DNA of 64,000 nt from assembly GCA_023151115.1 (NCBI GenBank), contig JAKLJP010000022.1:62001-126000 (forward strand), in the 5' to 3' direction. This stretch comes from Anaerolineae bacterium (GTDB taxonomy: Bacteria; Chloroflexota; Anaerolineae; 4572-78; J111). Below are positions 52,345-59,007 of this stretch, one piece after another. Positions within the stretch are counted from its first letter, which is position 1; the number at the start of each line of letters is the position of its first letter. The notes below the pieces were generated by a model. The model searched no databases, had not been told where the DNA came from, and worked only from the letters and a program-made list of their open reading frames with translations. Both the position numbers and the translations under genes were made by a program.

Positions 52345-54531
52345 TCAAACCTCCATCAATTCATAAACCTGCCCAATCACAAAGCGGGCTGCTTTGTGCA
52401 GGTGTTTGACAAAGCCGGCCAGGTAATCTATGCCTTCCTGTTGGGCCGTGTAATACAGCGGGTTCATCACCGTCGAGCGCAGGACCATCAGGCCGTACTG
52501 GTCGTACTCTGCGGGCGAAAGCCGCAGGGTGTCGAGTACAAATTGCAGCGACTGGCTGGTATACTGTTGTTTTTCAAACACGGTGGTCGAGACAAAGTAC
52601 TCTTTGGCGTAGGGCAACTGCGTACCCCGCCCGGCTTTGGGAATATCCAGCTCGTTGCGGATACGCCGGTTGAGTTCATTGATCCAACGCAAGGAAATAT
52701 CGGCCGGGACCAGCTTGTTGGCTTTCCAGACCATCGGCCGGGCCACAAAACAGACAATATTGGTATCGGGATTGAACAGCGGGATAAAGGTAAAGGGATA
52801 GCCAAAGCGGTTTTTGCGGGGAGCGGTAAAACCGCAGGCCGCGTCAATGGCGGCAAAGTTTTTGCGGTGATGCTGCAAATACCAGAACAGCCTTTTAGCG
52901 TTGAGCACGCTGGTGCGGACAAGTTTGCCGTGTCCATGGATAGTCAGTGGAATGGTGGCATGGGCTAGCCAGCAAGCCGTAGCCGCCGCGCCCGGCTTGG
53001 ACCCTTCCAAAATATACGGGCCAACCGCTTTGATTTCAGTCAAGCGGTCAATAGCCTTGATCCCCTCTGGCTCATCGGAAATGTATTGCGCCCGCTGGGT
53101 CATTAATTCCGTCACCAGCCCGTTTTTGAAAGCAACCACGCCGGCAGGGTAAGGCACATAGCCCATCTTGTGCGGGTCTATGGCAATGGAGTCGGCTTCG
53201 GGCATGGCGATAAAGGCTTTGTAGACATCGGGATTGTCCCAGGCGATTCGCTGGCACACCAGAGGCGGGGTAACTGCCGATTCGCGCCAGAAATCGCGGG
53301 GCAGGGTTTCGACGGCATTAATCGCCGCTACGTAACGGGCGCAGGTTTCGTCCAGGTTATTACCGTTAAGCTCGGCCTCGGTGTGACCGCAGAAAATACT
53401 GCGTAAGTAGCCGCCCCAAGCTGCATCGAGGTGCAGCCAGAAGGATTGGTTGGTGCTCTGCGCCCGCAGATCGCGGGCAGCAATGATTTGGTGGATGGGG
53501 TCAACCGCCCCTTCTTCAGTAGTGCCGACTACCCCGACCACCGCCGCGATGTATTCCCGCTCGGTTAAATTGCACAACATCTCTTGCAGGGCCGCCACAT
53601 CCAGGCGAAAACGGAAGGTGACGGGGGTCAGGCGCACCGCGTCTTCGCCGTAGCCCAGGACATTGGCTGTTTTTTTGAGGGAGTAGTGGGCCGCCGCCGA
53701 GACAAAAATCAGCGGGCGCATGCCCAGTTTGCGGCTCACGGCGTCGAAGCCGCGCAGCTTAACGTTGTAGTCGCTGGCCCGGACAAAGTGGTTGAGGGCG
53801 TCCAGCACCGCCCCCTGCTCCCGGCCCAAGACTTCAACTTCGTAGCGGGCCAGTTTGCGGATCATAAAAATAGCCTCGTTGGGCCGCAGCCCGATGAGTT
53901 CGTGGTCGCTTAAATCGCCCAGGCGGGCCTGCTGCCCGTTGGCCGTTTTAACGGTGAAATCAAGCCGGTGGGTCTGGCAGTAATCGCGCCCGATAAAGGG
54001 CACAAATTGAACCATGCGGGCCACCCACAGCGCTTCCAGGTTGGCAATGGTACCGCCGGAGCAGATGTGCGCCCAGGCTTTGTGCGGTTGGTAGCCCAGC
54101 ATTTCGGCCACCATGCGGCCCACCTCCAATTCCAGCCGTACCGTGACCGGGGCCGCTTCGTCGGTGACGTTGTTGGAGTTGTAGAGCATCCCAGCAAAAT
54201 AACCAAGCAGGCTGGGTATGGTTGTCTCTGAGGTCATGTGGGCCAGGTAGCGGGGGGAGTAAACCGGATAATCGGCTTTAAGGTTGTTGAGAATGGTGTC
54301 AAGCTGAGCATTGAGCCGGTCCTGCCACTGTTCGTGGTCGCGGCGGCGTTTCCGGCTAATGACCACCGGGTCGGTGGGGAAGTAATTGCGCCGCCAGTGA
54401 ATGTAATCCTGGAATATGTAGCTCAGCAGGTTGAAGAAGACCTCGCCATGCTCGGCTTTAGGGCCGAGAAACCAGGCCGCCAGGGGGGGGTCATTTTGCG
54501 ATTGGTCAAAAACATCCTTGTTCTTGCTCAT
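52345..54531 (-). CDS. tyrosine-decarboxylase-like PLP enzyme (728 residues)
   Basis: A long group II PLP decarboxylase. HLDAAWGGYLRSIFCGHTE and the PLP-binding Lys in SIAIDPHKMGYVPYPAGVVA are followed by VGPYILEGSKPGAAATACW and MVLRSTVMNPLYY. The DPHKMGYVPYPAG and ILEGSKPGA blocks are those I associate with bacterial tyrosine decarboxylases (TyrDC), which turn tyrosine into tyramine; related enzymes act on DOPA or glutamate. It has an N-terminal extension of about 100 residues (dimer arm). It is the first gene of the tightly coupled decarboxylase-ADC-FAH set. Specificity cannot be read from the sequence alone. Confidence 0.88.
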   Translation of the reverse strand: MSKNKDVFDQSQNDPPLAAWFLGPKAEHGEVFFNLLSYIFQDYIHWRRNYFPTDPVVISRKRRRDHEQWQDRLNAQLDTILNNLKADYPVYSPRYLAHMTSETTIPSLLGYFAGMLYNSNNVTDEAAPVTVRLELEVGRMVAEMLGYQPHKAWAHICSGGTIANLEALWVARMVQFVPFIGRDYCQTHRLDFTVKTANGQQARLGDLSDHELIGLRPNEAIFMIRKLARYEVEVLGREQGAVLDALNHFVRASDYNVKLRGFDAVSRKLGMRPLIFVSAAAHYSLKKTANVLGYGEDAVRLTPVTFRFRLDVAALQEMLCNLTEREYIAAVVGVVGTTEEGAVDPIHQIIAARDLRAQSTNQSFWLHLDAAWGGYLRSIFCGHTEAELNGNNLDETCARYVAAINAVETLPRDFWRESAVTPPLVCQRIAWDNPDVYKAFIAMPEADSIAIDPHKMGYVPYPAGVVAFKNGLVTELMTQRAQYISDEPEGIKAIDRLTEIKAVGPYILEGSKPGAAATACWLAHATIPLTIHGHGKLVRTSVLNAKRLFWYLQHHRKNFAAIDAACGFTAPRKNRFGYPFTFIPLFNPDTNIVCFVARPMVWKANKLVPADISLRWINELNRRIRNELDIPKAGRGTQLPYAKEYFVSTTVFEKQQYTSQSLQFVLDTLRLSPAEYDQYGLMVLRSTVMNPLYYTAQQEGIDYLAGFVKHLHKAARFVIGQVYELMEV

Positions 54532-54574
54532 ACGGTTCAGAGAGTTCCAAGATTAGACCATCTAAACAAGTTTG

Positions 54575-54635
54575 ATCTGCGTGATGCGTGATGCGTAATG
54601 ATTCCAGGCGAAAATCCTCACGTATCACGCATCAC
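54575..54635. repeat. palindrome of GCGTGATGCGTGATGCG words
   Basis: GCGTGATGCGTGATGCGTAA and CACGTATCACGCATCAC pair in inverted orientation between the aldehyde dehydrogenase and decarboxylase genes. Confidence 0.75.
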
Positions 54636-54650
54636 ATTCTTGGAGTTGCT

Positions 54651-56114
54651 TTATACAAACGTATTATGCCGATGCGTAATATTCTTCAACTCACAGTAGA
54701 AATCAAAACTCCATTTACCGCCTTCCCGGCCAATCCCCGATTGTTTGGCCCCGCCGAAGGGCTGGGCCAGGTCGCGCACATAAAAACAGTTTATCCAGAC
54801 CAAGCCGGCTTCAATAGCTTCGGCCACCCGCCGCGCTCGCGCCTCGTTTTGGGTAAAAATGGTGGCCGCCAGACCGTAAGTCGTGTTATTGGCCAGGGCA
54901 ATCGCTTCGGCTTCATCCTTGAACGTTTGCATGGTCAACACCGGGCCAAACACTTCCTTTTGCAGAATCTCGGCTCCGAGGGGAGGGTCAACAAAGAGGG
55001 TCGGCTCGTAATACAGCCCGCCCAGTTGGGGCGAGACCCGGCCGCCGTAGACCAGCCGCGCCCCCTCCTGAATGGCTCGCCGGACAAAGCCATCTACCCG
55101 TTGCAGATGTTGGGGGTGAATCAGTGGGCCAACCTGGGTTTGGGGGTCGCGCGGGTCGCCCAGACGAAGCTGGCTGGCTCCGGTTTTCATTCGCTCCAGC
55201 AGGTCGCCGGCCACCGTTTCTTCCACCAGCAGGCGCGTCCCGGCCAGGCAGACCTGCCCGGCATTGTCATACTGCTCCAACATATTCCGCAGGGCCAGGT
55301 CTAAATCGGCGTCGGCAAAGACAAGCAGGGGCGACTTGCCGCCCAACTCAAAGCTAACCGGGGTCAAATTCTGCGCCGCCGCCGCGCCGATCTTCCGGGC
55401 GGTCTCCACCGAGCCGGTAAAGGAGATGCGCCGCACCCCCGCATGGGCCACCAGGGCCGCCCCGGCTTCCTCGCCGATGCCCTGGACCACGTTGAACACA
55501 CCCGGCGGCAAACCGGCTTCGGCGGCAAAGTCGGCCAGCAGCGAGCAGGTCAGCGGAGCCCACTCCGGCGGCTTGAGCACCACCGTATTGCCCGCAGCCA
55601 GGGCCGGGCCGACCTTCCAGGTGGAGAGCATAAAGGGCGCGTTCCAGGGCGTGATCAGCGCCGTCACCCCGGCGGGATGGTAAACCACCCGATTGTGGGC
55701 ATTGGCCGAAGGCGTATCCCACGCTTCGCCTTGCAGCTTTTCGGCGTACTCGGCAAAGTAGCGGATGTTGTGCGCCCCGCGCTTCATCACCCGCAACCGG
55801 CTGGCTTCGAGCAGCGAACCGTTGTCGGTCGTTTCAACAATGGCCAAATCTTCCACCCGGCGCTCAATCATCTCCGCCAGCCGGCGCAAATAGACTCCCC
55901 GTACCTGCGGGCCAAGCGCCGCCCAGTCCGGAAACGCATGCTGCGCCGCCGCCACCGCTGCGTCCACTTCTGCCGCGCCACCGGCGGAGATATGGCCCAG
56001 CAGCGATTGGTCAATCGGACTGATATCCTCAAAAGTTTGGGCCGAGGCAACCCGCTCCCCATTGATATAATGATCTGTAGATATACGAATACCGGCAATC
56101 ACGACTTCAGCCAT
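54651..56114 (-). CDS. aldehyde dehydrogenase, HpaE-like
   Basis: 487 residues of the NAD(P)-dependent ALDH superfamily. VTALITPWNAPFMLSTWKVGPALAAGN, the general-base Glu in VSFELGGKSPLLVF, the Cys nucleophile in NAGQVCLAGTRLL and the ending VRDLAQPFGGAKQSGIGREGGKWSFDFYCELKNITH (family block) closely follow 5-carboxymethyl-2-hydroxymuconate semialdehyde dehydrogenase (HpaE). This supports oxidation of a meta-cleavage semialdehyde. It could also oxidise an arylacetaldehyde formed from the amine. It lies next to the MarR gene. Confidence 0.92.
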   Translation of the reverse strand: MAEVVIAGIRISTDHYINGERVASAQTFEDISPIDQSLLGHISAGGAAEVDAAVAAAQHAFPDWAALGPQVRGVYLRRLAEMIERRVEDLAIVETTDNGSLLEASRLRVMKRGAHNIRYFAEYAEKLQGEAWDTPSANAHNRVVYHPAGVTALITPWNAPFMLSTWKVGPALAAGNTVVLKPPEWAPLTCSLLADFAAEAGLPPGVFNVVQGIGEEAGAALVAHAGVRRISFTGSVETARKIGAAAAQNLTPVSFELGGKSPLLVFADADLDLALRNMLEQYDNAGQVCLAGTRLLVEETVAGDLLERMKTGASQLRLGDPRDPQTQVGPLIHPQHLQRVDGFVRRAIQEGARLVYGGRVSPQLGGLYYEPTLFVDPPLGAEILQKEVFGPVLTMQTFKDEAEAIALANNTTYGLAATIFTQNEARARRVAEAIEAGLVWINCFYVRDLAQPFGGAKQSGIGREGGKWSFDFYCELKNITHRHNTFV

Positions 56115-56156
56115 GTGTTTGTCCCTAAAAAATCTTGTGATTGTCCAAAAATAAGT

Positions 56157-56326
56157 TCCCCTAAGTTCCTACGAGTTCCCAGGCAACTAAGGGAACTCGT
56201 AGGAACTCAAAATGGGAAGTAAATTTTATAGACAAATCACTTAAAAGTCATACTGTCATTGTAGCAGCGACGACTCCCACGCCGTCGCTTGGCCGGGCGT
56301 GGGAGCCCGGCCCGCTAAAAGATTGT
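56157..56326. repeat. two palindromes between the ALDH and MarR genes
   Basis: 56157-56215: AAGTTCCTACGAGTTCCC is followed by its complement words GGGAACTCGTAGGAACTC. 56259-56326: GCAGCGACGACTCCCACGCC with GGGCGTGGGAGCCCGGCC, a diverged relative of the 92-bp repeat core at 20311 and 61083. Confidence 0.75.
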
Positions 56327-56414
56327 ACGATGTTTATCTGCTTTGTCTATTAGATGTTTACTTAGTAAAAATTCGTGTAATTCGTGGCGAAGTTCTTGCT
56401 CAACATCCAAAGAC

Positions 56415-56954
56415 TCAACCGCTAAGGTCCTCATCTAAACCCGGCCCATCCATTGCCAGGCCCCTTTTTGCTCCGCTGATCACTTTACGCAGCAGGTGGG
56501 CCAGGGTTTCCTGTTCTTCCTGGCTCAAACTGGAGGCAATTTCGGCTTCGCCCCGGTTAAAACGGGGGAAGACATGCTTGATCAAGCTCTCGCCGGCCGG
56601 GGTCAGCTCGACCAGGACCAGCCGCCGGTCGAGGGTGCTTTGCCGCCGCAAACAGAGTCCCCGCTCTTCCAACAGCGTGACAATACTGGTCACAGTGGCT
56701 CGCGTGATGTTTTGCGATTTGGCAATGTCGCGGGTTTCAATTGGCCCCCAGATCCAGACAATAAACAGCGTCGAGAAGCTGGCCCAGGTTAACTCAAACT
56801 CGCGCAGCACCGTCCGCTCCATACGCAGCCGAAATACCTGTGACGCTCGCCAGATATTGGCCAAAACGGCCATCGCCAAAAAATTGACCGGCAAATCCGA
56901 GGCGCGTTGCATCACGTCAATTTCTTCAGGCAGCAAATCATCCGCTACAGGCAC
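56415..56954 (-). CDS. MarR-family transcriptional regulator
   Basis: 179 residues. The winged helix-turn-helix lies at about 65-135: IWGPIETRDIAKSQNITRATVTSIVTLLEERGL, then the wing RRQSTLDRRLVLVELTPAGESL. MarR proteins such as HpaR repress aromatic catabolic operons and release DNA on ligand binding. It is the first gene of the catabolic block in transcription order. A perfect palindrome (57092-57107) lies 140 bp upstream. The effector is unknown. Confidence 0.93.
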   Translation of the reverse strand: MPVADDLLPEEIDVMQRASDLPVNFLAMAVLANIWRASQVFRLRMERTVLREFELTWASFSTLFIVWIWGPIETRDIAKSQNITRATVTSIVTLLEERGLCLRRQSTLDRRLVLVELTPAGESLIKHVFPRFNRGEAEIASSLSQEEQETLAHLLRKVISGAKRGLAMDGPGLDEDLSG

Positions 56955-57091
56955 AAAGAACTCCTACGTTCTCAGATTATTTTCAAACGTTCAAGTTGAT
57001 CCAGGTTTTAACGGCCCATTGCGGTTTGAGGCGCAGCATCGCAAGTGAGATGGGCCAATCAGGTGAGGGAAGTAACTTTTAACGGCCCAAT

Positions 57092-57107
57092 CGTTAGAGT
57101 TCTAACG
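57092..57107. promoter_or_regulatory. candidate MarR operator
   Basis: CGTTAGA-GT-TCTAACG is a perfect 16-bp inverted repeat upstream of the MarR gene. Nearby, TTTTAACGGCCCA occurs twice (57007 and 57077), 70 bp apart. The arrangement fits autoregulation, but binding is inferred only. Confidence 0.45.
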
Positions 57108-57284
57108 TTAGGCTTCAAACGATTTTAACTAACTCTGAAACATTTGTCAAAATTTCGAACGACTTTGGTAAGGCTGGTCCAAAATTTAAATCAATCAAAA
57201 CGTGTTGCCTCTTGCGTAAAAACAAACGTAACACGAATTGAATAACTATTTTGTTGGAACTGCCCAAGATATTTCCCAAAAAGG

Positions 57285-57355
57285 TTGACAAATCGGCAAT
57301 ATTGTGATAAAATTCACACAATAAGAGCGCCCTGCGGCGCAGGGCGCTCTTTTTT
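57285..57355 (+). promoter_or_regulatory. consensus promoter followed at once by a terminator-like hairpin
   Basis: -35 TTGACA (57285-57290), a 17-nt spacer and -10 TAAAAT (57308-57313). ATTGTGA (57301) and TCACACAAT (57314-57322) form an imperfect inverted repeat over the -10. Right after the expected start lies an 11-bp perfect stem GAGCGCCCTGC / GCAGGGCGCTC with a 3-nt loop (57325-57349) and six T (57350-57355). This suggests an attenuator or a very short terminated RNA ahead of the gene at 57382. Confidence 0.7.
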
Positions 57356-57381
57356 ATTGCTAAAAAATCAAGGAGTAATCT

Positions 57382-57666
57382 ATGTTGTACGAATTTCTCA
57401 AAATTGTTGTGTTTGTTTTTGGGCCGCTGTTGATCTTTTCGGCCTTAAGCATCACTTTTCAAGCCCCGGAACTGATCACCTCGCTGCCGGCGGCGGGTCG
57501 CCGGGCCGTTGAGATTCTGGGCGCGCTGTTTATCGTGGGCGGCTGGTTTGTAACCTATGTCGCTCCATTCGGTGGGGCGATGGCCTTTATTGGGCTGATC
57601 CTGCTGGCAACCCCGCTGCTGTCAAGTAAACTGAGCCGGTCCGAGGCTGCCTACATAGAAGCGTGA
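57382..57666 (+). CDS. small membrane protein, unknown
   Basis: 94 residues. The hydrophobic segments FLKIVVFVFGPLLIFSALSI, ILGALFIVGGWFVTYVAPFG and AMAFIGLILLATPLL suggest two or three membrane helices. CAAGGAGTAATCT precedes ATG 57382. It lies 27 bp after the terminator-like hairpin, so expression may need read-through. A strong terminator (57752-57785) follows. I do not recognise the family. Confidence 0.65.
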   Translation: MLYEFLKIVVFVFGPLLIFSALSITFQAPELITSLPAAGRRAVEILGALFIVGGWFVTYVAPFGGAMAFIGLILLATPLLSSKLSRSEAAYIEA

Positions 57667-57751
57667 GGGTCATCCCCTTCTCCGGCAGATTGTTGCCCCA
57701 ACTATCCCAAACAAAAACGAAAAAAGACCAAGGTTGTCGGTACACACATTG

Positions 57752-57785
57752 AACACTCCAACCCACTGCCGGTTGGAGTGTTTTT
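57752..57785 (+). terminator. intrinsic terminator
   Basis: AACACTCCAACC / GGTTGGAGTGTT is a 12-bp perfect stem with a 7-nt loop and a T run, downstream of the small membrane protein gene. Confidence 0.85.
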
Positions 57786-57853
57786 GCGTATTTTCATGCT
57801 TACGCCAAAATAGATATACTAAGACAACTCCAAGAAAATAAAACGTCAATTCT

Positions 57854-57910
57854 TGTGGTGCGTAGTGCGTGGTGCGTTTAAGTTACGCACTACGTACCAC
57901 ACACCACGCC
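57854..57910. repeat. palindrome of GTGGTGCGTAGTGCGTGG words
   Basis: GTGCGTAGTGCGTGGTGCG pairs with CGCACTACGTACCAC and ACCACGC in inverted orientation. It is the same class as 25516-25556 and lies in a 310-bp gap with no other gene. Confidence 0.75.
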
Positions 57911-57976
57911 GTTGAGGGATTTGAATCTTGGAATTGCCTAGGCCTCGATTTCTATCCTTGAATGGAGCACAAGATA

Positions 57977-58906
57977 ATGACCAAACCTGTTATCACCGTC
58001 GTCGGCAGTTTTGCCGTTGGGTTGACCATTCGCACCAGCCACATGCCCGTTTTTGGCGAAACGCTCATCGGTTCCGATTTTGATATGGGACCGGGCGGCA
58101 AAGGGTCGAACCAGGCGGTCGGCGCAGCCCGGTTGGGCGCTGAGGCTCATTTCGTCGGTATTATCGGCGACGACAAATTGGGCGAAATTGCCACCGACCT
58201 GTACACCCAGGAGGGTGTTGACACCACCCACCTCTGGAAAACCTCTCAAATGGCGACCGGCGTCGGCTTTATCATTCTCAATCAAACCGGCGAAAACGGC
58301 ATCATTCTGGACATGTCGGCCAACAAGCTGCTGGATGTCACTTTTGTAGACCGGGCCGAAGCGCAAATTGCCCGCAGCGATGTGGTGATGGCTGTCCTCG
58401 AAATTCCAGTCGCGGCGGCGGCCCGCGGCCTGGAATTGGGCAAAAAGCACGGTGTGCGGACCATTCTCAATCCCGCGCCGGCGACCAAACTTGACGACAG
58501 TGTGCTCAAACAGGTAGACTACCTGACGCCCAACGAAACCGAACTGCGTATCCTGCTGGGCCTGGCGCCCAACGACCCTACCCCCACCGCCGAGCTGGCC
58601 GCTCAACTGCGCCGGCACGGCGTGGGCAACTTGATTGTGACGATAGGCGAAAAAGGCGCGCTCATCCTCACCGGCGACCAGGCGACCCCCGTGCCCGGTG
58701 TGGCGGTTGAGGTGGTAGATACCACCGGAGCCGGCGACGCTTTCAACGCCGGTCTGGCGGTCGCTCTGGCTGAAGGCCGGAGTCTGGTGGAGGCCGTCAA
58801 GTATGCCAACTGCGCCGGGGCGCTCGCTTGCACCAAGCTGGGCGTTATCCCTGCGCTGGGCTATCGCGCTCAGGTGGATGAATTGTATGCTAAAACGTTT
58901 GGCTGA
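57977..58906 (+). CDS. PfkB-family sugar kinase (ribokinase-like)
   Basis: 309 residues. The N-terminal GSFAVGLTIRTSHMPVFGET and DMGPGGKGSNQAVGAARLGAE form the GGKGxNQA substrate site of ribokinases. NPAPATKLDDSVLKQVDYLTPNETE and DTTGAGDAFNAGLAVAL hold the catalytic Asp and anion hole. It phosphorylates ribose or a related sugar or nucleoside with ATP. ATG 57977 is placed 9 nt after GGAG; ATG 57962 has no site. Followed by the methyltransferase gene, but a palindrome separates them. Confidence 0.92.
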   Translation: MTKPVITVVGSFAVGLTIRTSHMPVFGETLIGSDFDMGPGGKGSNQAVGAARLGAEAHFVGIIGDDKLGEIATDLYTQEGVDTTHLWKTSQMATGVGFIILNQTGENGIILDMSANKLLDVTFVDRAEAQIARSDVVMAVLEIPVAAAARGLELGKKHGVRTILNPAPATKLDDSVLKQVDYLTPNETELRILLGLAPNDPTPTAELAAQLRRHGVGNLIVTIGEKGALILTGDQATPVPGVAVEVVDTTGAGDAFNAGLAVALAEGRSLVEAVKYANCAGALACTKLGVIPALGYRAQVDELYAKTFG

Positions 58907-58978
58907 GATGACGCGAGGACACGAGGAGGCGAGGACGTGAAGGGCTTCGCCTCCTCGCCTCACGAGTCATCGCGTCTT
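58907..58978. repeat. palindrome of ACGAGGAGGCGAGG words
   Basis: GACGCGAGGACACGAGGAGG and CGCCTCCTCGCCTCACGAGT are inverted versions. Same words as at 44840-44915. Confidence 0.75.
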
Positions 58979-59007
58979 TATTTTTTTAAGGAGAACAACA
59001 CTACACC

